Shown here in pieces: positions 11,160 to 23,284 of a stretch of DNA of 64,000 nucleotides. Each line of letters begins with the position of its first letter. The first letter of the stretch is position 1. Below the pieces are notes generated by a model. It had not been told where the DNA came from. It saw only the letters and a program-made list of their open reading frames with translations, and did no database searches. The DNA comes from Isoetes taiwanensis (Eukaryota; Streptophyta; Lycopodiopsida; Isoetales; Isoetaceae). Made by a program: the position numbers and the translations under genes. Location of the stretch: contig JAJEKV010000064.1 of NCBI GenBank assembly GCA_021234155.1, positions 6,450,001 to 6,514,000 on the forward strand. Direction: 5' to 3'.

Positions 11160-14100
11160 TCTTGGTAGACCAGATCATAGCACTGGCCATGTCTAACTTG
11201 TTAGACCGTTAGATAGTAGGGGACCTCCAATGTAGGAAACTTACACCTAATCCATAACTAGGATGAGTTTTGGCCTAAGTATGCGAGGATTGAGCCTGTT
11301 AAGAAGAAAAATTCCAAATATTAAGATGAAGTTATATTGAGTTTTCGGCCGAATGCAGTCCCTTTCTTCCGGAGGCCATAACTTTCTCTAGGTAACTTGG
11401 ATTGAGGCGATTTTTGCTCCAACGCGTCCGGCATAGTCCAAATACCCTAGGGGGGTCGTCACCCGGTAGCGAAAGGTCGAGCAAGGGGCCCAAAACCCAA
11501 CTTCGGTGCATCTCGGGTTTGGTCGCTCCAGAATTCCAAAAGAAACTCGTATAACCTGAGTTGCGCCGGACCGTATAAAATGCGTATTTCTGCCGTATAA
11601 AAATTTTTCATATTTTTTTCATATACTTATTTTTCGATGCCTCAACCCAAATTTAAACCCATGACCTCTCAACCCCAAGCCTAGGTGCTTACCACCATAC
11701 CAAGCTCTCTTGAATGTAATACGTAAGAATATTTCTTATACATATAGTACCCTATTTCTCTGTACATCAACTTATATATAAAAGGGTACTATGGAGACTT
11801 GAACCCTTAATCTCCCACCACCCAACCAAACCCTTTACCATCAGGGTAAGCCTCCTTTTAGTCAATATAATGTCTCATATCATACTTAACCAATATATCT
11901 CTATTTCTCTAGGAAGACTTCACTCTTCCCTAAGCCAATGCTGCCGTGGCAACAACTCCACCGGGCTTGTGCAACTGTGGTGGGGTAGGAACAACCTAAG
12001 GGTTCTTACTATCACTGCGGAATGTTTCCACAACCATATCGACATACGTTCATGTTGAGCGGTGGAAGGGAATTCCTCGGAGTATGATAGAAACTTCCAA
12101 GTTGGATTCTAATCCACTATTCACCTTGGATATTCTTAGGCGATGATAATAATGTCCAGTTATCGACATTCCTCGGCCTATAGTTTTAAATAGTTTTTTT
12201 CCTTTGGTAGATGCCTTGATAACAAAATTTCTTCGGGCCTTTCCATGATTCAATCTATACTACATTCATATGCTTTATATTAGACCTTATTCGACGTTAT
12301 ATATTAAGGGTTAAGTAATATTTTATAGACATAATTATAATTAACGTTGTCTCTCTCTAGTGTCTAAACCTTGACTCGTGTCCTTTCCGATCTCGCTTAG
12401 CCCAACCGACTAGGGACTGCCATGCAGCACCCCTCTAGACCATGGGTTTGGATTTCTTTGATCCTATCACTCTTCAATATTTCCTCTCATTCGTCGTGTT
12501 CCTTTTATTGATCACTTCCCCCAGATCAGGATACATACTCTGTAACACGTAGTGAGTGCTTGTGTTAGAACCCCCACAACAATGTCAACATTTTATTCTA
12601 ATCAATCCCGGGTACAAACTTTGGTATTATTTTGTGCCAAAGTTCACCGCCTATATGGTCGTGATTATTTATCTGCACCACGCGCCTGTCAAATTGACAA
12701 GCAGCCTACCCTCTTTGGGGGTTCTTCCACCGTAAGGGTCCAATGGCATCGAACCATTGTTGACTAGTCACCTCCTTCTAGGGTATCTAGATATGGTCCG
12801 GGCAAAATGTTTCCAACCATTGCTTTAGTGCCTAAACATCATTAAGTTCCGCACATGAACTTACATATTCCAAGGGATTATGTCAATATCCCAAAGGACA
12901 GTACCACCCAACGACCTCTTAAGAGAGGCCTCTCCTATTAAAAAAAAGGGTTCTTGATGAACTCAATTCACCATGTTGTCCTAGGACATGGAAGTCTTCC
13001 TCCCTAAGCCATGCACCAAATCTTTAAAGAGTTTTTCAACTTTTGTTGCCTTTCAAGCCGGAAATCTATCTTTGCATGTTAGCAAAGACCACTCTTCATG
13101 TTAGGTAATAACCTTCCTATCCAAATTGCTAAATATCATTAATAAGCATCCTTCATTCTTTTTCTTCTCCAATATGTTTTCTACGTCCATGGCTGATTCT
13201 CGTTAACCCGGCCCTTATACGTGGCACATCATATCCCATTCACCTTTTGGTTGTGACCTTTATTCAGTGGCGTCACCCATCCATTTACTCCTTTAGGTTC
13301 GTTAACTGTCTTGTGGCTTCTAAGCCGCTATTAGATGGCCCTATGTTGTTAACCCACATATCGTTGGGGGTTATGTCCAACGTTGTCCTACATCCTAGAA
13401 ATATTAGTCATTACATTTCTCTGTCATAATGCTATGACGCTATTGTGGCATTCCAAATGACTTGGCATCCTCATTTAAGCCATAGTCATGGCCTAAGAGC
13501 GAGTGAGCCTTCGTACGAAACGTAAATTACCTGGAGACATCGAGGTGCCTGCCTGGTATTTTGTAAGTCTTCCTACAGTACCGCAATTGATATAACACGG
13601 GCTTGTAGCGATGTTCGAGCCCTGCATATTCTAACTTACACCTCCATGTAACCCATGGCGTTCATCTCTGCCTAATCCGGGCATAGCTAATGTGGGAAAT
13701 CTAGGCCTAGATGTCTATGCAAGACATATTTGGACTTCTAGCAAGTAACTGCTATTTGCTATCTATCCTGGAATTGTACTATTGTACTATTCAACCCCAT
13801 CATCTTAAGCTTCATTCTATTGGTCGTTGACATTTATTTCAAGTACCAACTACCACATCATACCCTAGTATGCAACGGATTGACGGTCCTTTGCACATTT
13901 CGAATATATCTCCAGACCCTTCATCGGTAACTTTGGGGTACACTCGTCTTTCTCTCTCCGTGTCACCACTTACATTACCTCTCCAAGATGTTTATCGTAT
14001 ATGTACATACTATGTACCTAGTAAACATATATCCTCATCCCACATTGCTAGAGCTCTGCTCTAACTTAGCTTAAGGGTAAAAGCATGTTAGGGTGTCCCT

Positions 14101-17100
14101 TAAAAAGTATTATTTAGTGACCAAAAAAGTACCTAAAAAGGTACCCAGGACTGGGTACTGGGTACTTGTGTAATATCTCAATAAAAGGTACACTCTAGAA
14201 CTTTTATATATATTTTGGTCTCCAGTAGCATTATCTTTATCTTAACTTTGAATATTAATGCGTCCTTGACTTTTATTTTGGACTTTTGTACTAGTTTTAA
14301 TGAAAATAAAAATGAGAAAGTACCCAGTTCTGAAGTACCTAGTGTATGTACTTTTGCAGGTTCCAAAAGTGGTACACCCTAACATGCTTTTACCCTTAAG
14401 TGTAACCTTGGTAGTTCTTTCGAACAAAACCCATTGCCTATGTATCTTTACGATGTGGTTGTGCCACCTGCTTCCCAAATGGACAGAGGCCAACTCTATG
14501 TTGGACTTGTATATGCTGCCTATATTTTGATAGAATCTTTAGCTATTTCCAACCATTCCTTTAGTGCCTTATGGTACTTTAACCCCGTACATAAAATATA
14601 ATTACCCCACGGGATTATACCCTAATTCCGAAAGCTACTATCCCACATGAGGAGCTTTTCTAAAGGCTTCTTTCGCTAAGGATCCTTGTGTCCTCAATAT
14701 CAACCATGATTAGTCACAATTAACCTATTTTTCTTAACTTATTATGTGGACTTCAGCTTTTGATCAGCTTCAAATGTTGTCGTCTTTGGCTCCCTTATAA
14801 TAAAGCAGAGGCACTAAAACCTCTTGGTCTCTTAATAGCAAAACCCAATGTTTCAATCTTCGTTAGTAACCGCCATGTAGTTATCCTATTCCTTACCCTC
14901 TTAAGAGTTTCAAAGTCATAATCTCTAAGGGATCTATGCCTCAAGGCAACGGATCCTCCACTTTCTCCTTCAGTATCTAGAATTGTTCCCCGCTAGTAGG
15001 GTAACTCTTACGATATATGGACTACTGGTCTATATAATCTCACCCCTTCCGATCTATACACCTCGTCTTGAATTTTATTTGGACTTGGAATTGCTATGTA
15101 TTGGCCTCGTCTCGGTTATCCCTAAAGGTATAATCGCCAAAGTCATCGTACTCCTTCTTTTCTTCCATCAGGGAGATGCGATATTTTATACATCTTTTTG
15201 TTCCCAAAACCGAATAAATGCTCTCAGCTTATAACGCTGAAGTAATTCATTGGTATCTAGAACCTTTGAGTAGTTAAGCTCTCACTATCGGTTATTCCAA
15301 CACCATTCCAAACATCCTCGGGATGTTTTTGAATGTAACATCATCGTATATGCTAGACTTACTTGGCTATTCTCACTGATTTAAACTCTTCTTATATTCC
15401 TTAGAGCCAACTCCAACCATTGGGATAACTTGAATGCTTATCTCTGGTAAAGTATCCTTAATCCAATTTCACTCGCCTTGTACGAATATTCTACTATCTT
15501 CTAATATGACATACATCTGAATATCACAATCGACATCCTCGATATCCTCACTACTGTAGTATTTGATACTACTAAATCCTTCCGACATCCAAGACCACTA
15601 CGTTGTTATTATGTGATATAATAACACGTGTGAGCCAACTCTACGTCTAGATTCATAGTGAGTCTTTGACATAGCCACCTAACTATGTTCATACTTGCCG
15701 CCAATTTATTTCCTCAACTCGGTTATCTGGTCGCATAGACATCTTGTGGTTTTGACACCACGTTTTTTAGACTCTCCAGCCTTAGTTTGCCTTGGTCCTC
15801 AAGCTCTAGTCACAAATTCCACAGGGAAAGATGCCACTCTAAGTCCTCGTGGACATGTTTAACATCTAGTATGGGAACTCTTATCTTCATTACTTCCGTA
15901 TTCATATGGAATGTGAACTAAAAGTCCCATTATACACTCTTTCTTTTTCTTCTTATGTTTTACCATTAGATGGTCGTAGTACGCATATACCAACGTCGAG
16001 ATACTCCTCAGGATACACACACGATACCAAGTCCAGAGCACATTCTCCTTGGTGAGATGTTCATTGGGCACCTACCTTGTTCCCACTTCAGACTTGGGTC
16101 TATTCAAAGTGTCCCTCCAAATTCTCTGTATTTGAAACGTTGTTTACAACAACTTTCAAGCACCTCTTGTCTCCCACTTGTCGTGTGGGTACATTACTTG
16201 CCTCCCTAATGTATCATTAGTTGGAGGTCAACTTTCCTTCATAGTCTAGCTTCACCAAAGCTCCAACATACCTTGCAGCTTTTCGATGGTTGCACCTGCT
16301 CCTATCAATTGTCGTCTTCTCTTGACCTTGTGTGGACACTACGTTCCACACTATTGTCTAGTCTGTTATCCAGAATCTCGATGCTGCCAGTACACATAAG
16401 ATGTGTCCATTTCCTTAATTTATACCATGTATAATGGTCATGCATTTGACCAACGCCATTAAGCGTATCCATGTGGCTACGTGGTCTTCTTACTCGTCTA
16501 TAAACTTGCGTCTTTATTTCATGCCTCAGGAACATCGATCTCCTTACGAAATGCAACGTATGCGTAATTTATAATCCTAGTTTATGGATCTGCATTGTTA
16601 TATGCCATTCATCCTCTAGCTTATATAGCATAAGCATTCTATTCTATACCTTCACCACCATTGTCGAAACCTACACTTCTAAAGTGATCTTCCTTTCCGG
16701 AGCTGGGTACTTATAATCCAGTTTCCACTTTAGTATAGCACCTCTTTAACGTGGTCGTAGATGATGTATCACTTTCCCCTCACTTGCATGGTGCTATATC
16801 CAGTCTCCTTCTACATTGAATGGCAATATATATGCCGCATAATAAATCAATCCTTGTAGTCAGATAACAAACATCGTCATACCAATTTTCTCGAGTATCC
16901 ATCCAAAATAAGGATACCTTACCACTTCGTATTCCCAACATGCCACACTTCTACTTCAAGTAAGAGTCTAGGACCTGCTCAACCATCACTATATAATAGC
17001 CTCAAGAAGAACCAGGCATGTTTTCGATGCTTCTGCCGGGGACACCATAGTCACATATGTGAGATGTACCTGTGCCATGTAAATATAAGAGTGTCTGTAT

Positions 17101-17330
17101 GTGTGATAAATACACGAAAATAATAATAAAATAAATAAGTAATTCAAATGTGTACCGACGTGAATATAACCTATGGTTAAGATAGAATAGAATAGAGTGT
17201 GAGTGTGGAAACATTAAAGATAATCGAAAGGAGATCATTATATATGTCTTACACAAACTTCTGAGGGAATAACGAGACTTAGATTACGTTATAACAACGT
17301 TATGAATAATAAATGATGAACAACATGTGT
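11160..17330. other. Interior of LTR element, non-coding
   Basis: Six kilobases without a frame longer than about 85 codons and without conserved retroviral motifs (no D-rich protease, YxDD or HHCC). Apart from the MITE at 14070-14400 I see no defined substructure. It may be an unrelated non-coding interior or gag-pol decayed beyond recognition. Confidence 0.6.
14070..14400. mobile_element. MITE with perfect 27-bp terminal inverted repeats
   Basis: Positions 14070-14096 and 14374-14400 are exact reverse complements. Inside the palindromic CTTAAG boundary the repeat starts GGGTAAAAGCATG. The boundary could be a TTAA target duplication, but it could also be part of the repeat. The interior is rich in GTAC-containing words and has no coding capacity. 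The same terminus occurs at 56857-56880, at the start of an element with a transposase. Confidence 0.9.
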
Positions 17331-17390
17331 CTCTAATTAAACTATACTAGTAATGGGTGCCCGGCGTTGCCGGGCATAAGTCCGGGTCTA
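17331..17390 (+). mobile_element. Possible Helitron 5' end
   Basis: TCTCTAATTAAACTATACTA is followed by a short GC hairpin, TGCCCGGCGTTGCCGGGCA. A 5' TC start close to such a hairpin is seen in plant Helitrons. No CTRR 3' end with its hairpin was identified downstream, so this is tentative. Confidence 0.35.
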
Positions 17391-17838
17391 TTGTAGGCAA
17401 TGATGAAGTTATAGATATACCTATGATACAGGTAGCCAAAATCTTGATGTTAGATATACTGAATTGGTCTAAACAGGGGAATGAATTGTACTGTATTCAG
17501 GTTTATCAATTTACAAATGACAACTACTTTAGTGGTGTTTTTTTTTTGGGGATGGGGTGGGGAAGGTGATTGCCTTGATTGCGAAGGACACTTGGTACAG
17601 ATTTCCAATGACAATGGCATCTACAATATAATACAAAAGTTCGATTTTTTACCATAGTTTTAAAGCCCCATGTTGGTATTTAGACTATTTTTTGACCATA
17701 TAATGGTCAAATATGACTTTGTGTCGTACATGTTTTTGTAGGCATTCATTTAATATGTGGATTCAAAACTACTTTTTTTTTTTAAGATGGGTAACATTTG
17801 GATTGTTGTGCGGGTGTGAACCCGATTGCAACTTGTTT

Positions 17839-17909
17839 GGTAACAAAGCTCGCATTGTTGGGCCTAAGTAGAGAGGTAACAAAGCTCGCATTGTTGGGCC
17901 TAAGTAGAG
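17839..17909. repeat. Tandem duplication, 36-bp unit
   Basis: Two adjacent copies of a unit that starts GGTAACAAAGCTCGCATTG and ends TAAGTAGAG. Confidence 0.85.
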
Positions 17910-18369
17910 TGCTGTTGTAGGCAAGCATGAAGTAGCATATGTAGTATACCTTGCTAAATTGAAGGGGTAAGAGAATAATGGGAGAATTGAAGTGGGCCTA
18001 AGAAGAGTTGTATGGTAGGCAAGCATGAAGTAGCATATGTGGATCACCTTGTTAAATTGAAATAAGGGCGAGATTATTATGCATCACGTCAAGTGAGACT
18101 GGAACTGTGTGATTGGAGGCGCTAAACTTCCCCCTTCAAAATAAGTTTGTAGTTGGTTGAGGATTGTCAATATTCAAGTTAAATTTTTTGTTTGCTCTTA
18201 AGTATTGTGTTTGTCAACCTCACATTAAAAGTTGGCAATATCTCACAATGTCAATGGACAACAATGTCATCTTCACGAAATGTTGGAAGACCTACGTCAT
18301 AAAAGATTCTTGGACATCATGATGCGTGGAGTGCACTCTGCAACTGCTACTGTTGTCTTCTGGTTACAT

Positions 18370-18485
18370 AGAGAATTATCTAGTTCATACCATTGCTTCT
18401 GCCTAGAGTGCACATCGCATCTTGGATAGAGAATTATCTAGTTCGTACCATTGCTTCTGCCTAGAGTGCACATCGTATCTTGGTT
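18370..18485. repeat. Tandem duplication, 58-bp unit
   Basis: Two adjacent copies starting AGAGAATTATCTAGTTC, with a few mismatches between them. The sequence is non-coding. Confidence 0.85.
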
Positions 18486-19144
18486 AGATCTAGATAGTAT
18501 GGACAAAAAAGAGCAAGCAAAATCCAAGATGGTACGGGCAAGATGCTTTCTCCAAGAATATATATTATCAGAATATGTTTTAACCTTCAAGATAAGCTTA
18601 GCACCATACCCATGGATCTATGGCTTCATGTTAATTGCGATGCAACAACAACAATGGCAACATGGAGATGCCATTTGAGAAAGCACTTGAATTTAAGCTT
18701 GCACTGCCATTTCTCCTGCGAATTGGGAACCCTTAGGTTTCATTTGATTAAACGTTTGGTGCATGCATGTATAACCTTAGCATATTAGGTACAACTTGTG
18801 TTGAACATAGTAGGAGTCAACGACTCTTTGATTATAGTTTTTCCAAGCACACTTTGCTGCCATGGTAAACATAATTAAACATCCTTTTAACAGATTATAA
18901 TCAGAATCACGAAAAATGACCTGCATTTTAAAGTAGAATGAATGTCAGATCCGGCTACATTAAGTCAAATGCTTGGAAGAAACACCTAAATTTACTGCAC
19001 GCAAGAGGTTTGACAGCAGTGGATCGTATAGTAATGACTATAAATATTTTGTAATTCGCTGTAATGGCTGCTTCATCAATGGGAGCTTTTATGCTGTTCA
19101 TCAAGATCACTAACATACTAACCTAGAAAAGAAAGAGTGGATCC

Positions 19145-21139
19145 TATAGAAGATCCACATTGTTATAGCCCGCAACAGTATCAACTTTTGCCTGGAGACC
19201 AAGCGGTACCCTGTTAGTTTCTGTTAGACACTAAACAAAGAACATAACATTATGAATCTCCCATGGAACATGTACTTAAATTATTTACGGATCTACCTGG
19301 AACTTCAACATCAATGGGACCTGGAACTTCAACATCAATGGAAAAAGAACCTGACATTCGAAGAGGCACCTGATGTTTGAAGACCGCAGCATTTATCAGA
19401 AGTGCCAATATAGAGATGGTTTAAATGTTGCAGATTATGAGGTATAATACATAGAAATGTTTAACAGTCGATAGAAAAGTAACCTGGTATTGGTATTGAA
19501 AGTGGTACAGAATATTTAAAGACTGCAGCAGCTATCAAAAGTGCCATATAGAGATGGTCCAAACGTTGCAAATTATGAGACATATATTGCAGGTCTTTAA
19601 AGCGATAACTGAGAAACGATTTTGAATGATTTTCAGATGGCATCAAATCCTTGCAGGCAATAGCAAGTGTACAAACATCTTCAAACATCAAAAGAGCTCA
19701 AAGAAAATGCAAAAATGAACTTACCTTTCCGAGATCACGAATCTCTAATGTTTCATAATCATTGGGACAAAACATGAGCTGAGGATACAGCTTGTCTGCA
19801 ACAGCTTGTCTTCTAGCGATTTAAAGCATCATATGTTGATGCATTTCTTTCATCAACTTTACCCTGTCATTCACTTGCAAATGTCTAGAAGAGTTTCTTT
19901 TTACGATGCACGAATAAACTTTTGAAGATAGCATGGAGTAGGTCTATAATGAGCTTAGCAACTTATTTCACCAGATTTTGCCCACCAATTGAGGCCAATT
20001 CAGAGTCAAGGGGCCACAAATAAGTATCATACCAATGATAAGGGAAGAAGTGCTTACAATATCAATTACCTTATCTTCTTTGAATTCATAGCATGTAATC
20101 TGTGTGAAAGATAGGTATGCAAATGTTGCAAGTATATATCGTAAGCAAATGCTTAGGTGAGAAGAAAAGAGCATATCTGCAAGCAAGTCACATCTCAAAC
20201 TCCATCACATACAGTTTAATCAATACCCTTCGATTCTTGGTTTTGCATCTGAAGTAGAAAGAATAACTTACCGCCAAAATAGCCTGCAAACAAAGATAAC
20301 CTTAAAAACAAAGCACTAACTGACCTGCAAATCGAATGCAGAATTCAAACTGCAGCTTCTTATGCCTTGTAAAAGCTGCATTTGCAAAACACATCCTACT
20401 TCAAATCTAGAAAAGACCAAAACCTGGGCATTCAAAATTCTAATCACAAAGTTACAATCAGATCTTCACACAAAAATATTCAGCATCTCTTCATGAGAAT
20501 GCGATGATTCAATTGTTTAACAAAAATGCGGCAAAGCTTGTTTACCTCCAGCAAATCCTGGCTCCAACATGAAAAGAATAGAAGACAATACTCTGCAGAA
20601 ATTACATTAGGTTTTTCAACTTTCTTCCTCTGCTCTATTGTCTACATTCGTCAAAAATATGTACACATACAAAAGAAGAAGAAAAATAGAGTATCCTCAC
20701 TATAGGAATGACGGCCATAGATAAAACCTTGACTCATGCGTTGTCATCTGGAAACTACCATCAAAGCTAGCCATAGCCCAAGCAGGGCACCTCCAATAGA
20801 TGCACAACATTTTGAGATGAGCAGCTGCAGTTGAGACTGCATAATTGCATAACTGGGGGTTGTAACACCAAAAGATAGAAATCTATTTAAATAAATCAAA
20901 TTCAAGGGAATGCAATCTATCAGACCAGCAAAGAAAAAATGCACGGGAGAATAAATAGACAACATGTAAGAACAAATGGACATGAAATGGTGAATACATC
21001 ACATTTCCGATTTTTAGAGAACGGGAAATTTAACCTGAGAGCATCAAAATAAATAGAATCGGGAAGCTATGAACTCTTGTAAGAAGATATCGGCCATGAT
21101 AGAGACGAACTTATGCCGCCAAAGAATCGGAGCTGCCAT
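19145..21139 (-). pseudogene. Intron-containing gene carried inside the LTR element (membrane protein, unidentified)
   Basis: On the minus strand, short coding-like segments are bounded by plausible splice signals. A start at 21139 reads MAAPILWRHKFVSIMADIFL. A 78-bp exon at 20759-20836 (LLISKCCASIGGALLGLWL, likely a membrane helix) ends ATG|GTAGTT. A segment near 20550-20595 reads LFMLEPGFAG before GTAAAC. Another near 19730-19800 (DKLYPQLMFCPNDYE) ends AAAG|GTAAGT. A final piece near 19145-19220 reads VPLGLQAKVDTVAGYNN and a stop. Exon-like sequence LYMALLIAAAVFKYSVPL near 19500 is partly duplicated at 19350-19440. The protein family is not recognised. Introns are retained because the gene runs antisense to the retrotransposon, or because a DNA element brought it in. 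Frame breaks suggest it is not functional. Confidence 0.5.
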
Positions 21140-22108
21140 AAATAATCCAAGAAACAAATACAACCACCTCAAAATACAATAGTTTTGAAAGTCGGTAAAA
21201 CCCGAACGCTCAAAATTTATAACACAGGATAAGTCTGACGAATCAAGAAGGGGGATAAAAATCAAGCAGAAGCCACTCCTGTGGTCATTCGTGGCATGCA
21301 TGCCGGGATGATGGATCGGGTTCAAGAACCCCTGCCAAAAAAAAAAAAAAAAACGTAAGCAAAAAATGTTCTCGACGCCAAATTTTTCCGGCCACCAAAA
21401 ACCCAACAATCTTAGGAAATCACTGTTAAAAAAAAATCCAAAACCTTTTCCACCACGCCGGAAACTTCCAAATTAACAAGATTGATTGATTGATTGATAG
21501 GTAAAAAAAATGTCAGATACAATACAATATATAATTGTATTAAAGGGTAAGTATAAATGTGAGGGGCATGTAAAACACTGACGATAGCAATATAGGAGTT
21601 GTTAAAACTGTAACGAAATAAGAAAACAAAATTTAGATACAAAAATTTAAATTAGGGCTCCTGTAAGGTGAAGGGAAAATATAACAAACATATAGACATA
21701 GCTTAATAGCATTAGGATGATGATAGAATTATAACTGTCTACTATATTAAAAAGAACAAATAGAACTTCTTTATATCTATACCCGTTTATAATATATAAT
21801 CACTTACATGTATGTGTACAAACAATGAACTCAAAATTAGGTATACTGTGAAAACAGTGAGACCACCACAAATCTTGACTGTTCACTTTTGACAGTCCTA
21901 AATGATGACCTATACCTCTACCTTTTATATCCTAGAGTTATAAATTGCACGTTACAAGTCATTTCAAACTTAATCACTTTGAACATTACAAAGTCTGTGT
22001 GACTTATAATCTCACGCTATCTCTTTAAGGAGGGGAGACTTCCTTCCAATATACGATGTGTTGCCCTACAACAATAGTAGTCTTGATGCTGAGGACAACA
22101 TCATTTTT

Positions 22109-22121
22109 AAGGTGGGAAGAA
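22109..22121 (+). promoter_or_regulatory. Polypurine tract
   Basis: AAGGTGGGAAGAA ends directly before TGTGACG, the first bases of the 3' LTR. This is the expected primer site for plus-strand DNA synthesis. Confidence 0.85.
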
Positions 22122-22221
22122 TGTGACGTTCCACATATTTATACGCCTTTTTGAGTATAAATACATGACATGTCACTATGAATAATTAATGGTACATTAA
22201 TTAATGGTACATTAATTATTC
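22122..22221 (+). repeat. 3' LTR, first part
   Basis: Matches the first part of the 5' LTR (9842-9926) but contains a short tandem duplication of TTAATGGTACATTAA. It is cut at TTAATTATTC by the Mutator-like element and continues at 31490. Confidence 0.9.
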
Positions 22222-22680
22222 GGTGCTCCGATCGGCTCCCGAAATTTAGTCCAGGAGCCAGCCGGGTTCGCCCAAGCGAACCCCCAAAATTCGCCCAAGC
22301 GAACCCCCAAAAAGGGACGTGGCATGACGGTTTGCGGGCGCAATCGCCTGCGTGGCATTGCTGCCGGGTTCGCTTGGGCGAACCCAAACCCCGGTTAACC
22401 TTGTCGGTGGCGCGGCGAAGTCACGTGTTGGGCCAGCGACCCGGGTTCGGGTTAGCTTAACCCACACCCCGCGGATCGATGATGCGTCGGTGCGGTCTGG
22501 CGTAACCCCCACCGTTCGCTGGCCCGAACCCCAGTCACCGGCCCGGATGCAGTCAGTACGGTCGGTCGGATGCACGGGTCACTTCGACCGGTCAGTACAG
22601 CGGCGTTTTCAACGAAGGGCCCGTACGGGTTAAACAGGGCGAACCCAGAAGCATGGCAGGGGGCGGGCCGGACTGATGAT
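22222..22680 (+). repeat. Left terminal arm of the MULE
   Basis: A GC-rich arm starting GGTGCTCCGATCGGCTCCCG. It holds tandem copies of TTCGCCCAAGCGAACCCCC and several GGGTTAA words that reappear inverted in the right arm. Confidence 0.8.
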
Positions 22681-22934
22681 TATAATTGGTGGGGGAGTAG
22701 TACTACATGTTTCGCCATAGCACGCTAAATATCTTCGGCCCCTTGAAAGATTCACCTGGGCGAATCCTTCTGCGAGCCTAAGGGCTATTTATGGGCGCGC
22801 AGCCGTTGTAGCCTGCTCATATCGTTTGGGAGGGCGCAGGTGGTAGATCGAGTTGGGGTGCTATAGCAGGCGCTGGTGCTAGAGCAGATGCACTCCCTAT
22901 CTCTCTCATGTTCCTTTGCATTCTCAATATTGAG

Positions 22935-23262
22935 CATAGGCTATTTTTTTTTTTTGCATTTACCATAGGCTATTTTTTTACCATAGGATATTTTTACCAT
23001 AGGCATTTACCATAGGATATTTTTACCACAGGCCATTTTTTTACCATGGGCTATTTTTTTTACCGTAGGCTATTTTTTTACCATAGGCTATTTTTTTTTA
23101 CCATAGGCATTTACCATAGGCTATTTTTTACCATAGGCTATTTTTACCATAGGCTATTTTTTTACCATAGGCTAATTTTTTTACCATAGGCTATTTTTTA
23201 CCGTAGGCTATTTTTACCATAGGCTATTTTTTTACCATAGGCTAATTTTTTTTACCATAGGT
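22935..23262 (+). repeat. Minisatellite, ~17-bp unit (TTTTTTACCATAGGCTA)n
   Basis: Roughly 18-19 degenerate copies, varying mainly in T-run length and with single changes (GTAGG, CATGG). A higher-order unit containing GGCTAATTTTTTT recurs. It lies directly upstream of the transposase coding start, probably in its 5' untranslated or promoter region. Confidence 0.95.
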
Positions 23263-23284
23263 AGACAATTTCCAGAATAGCGGT

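Noticed and set aside
11870-17256. Short open frames in the LTR element interior as gag or pol
   Set aside because: All are under about 85 codons, occur equally on both strands and have no retroviral motif.
22935-23262. CRISPR-like array
   Set aside because: Units are directly tandem with no unique spacers, in a eukaryotic transposon. It is a minisatellite.
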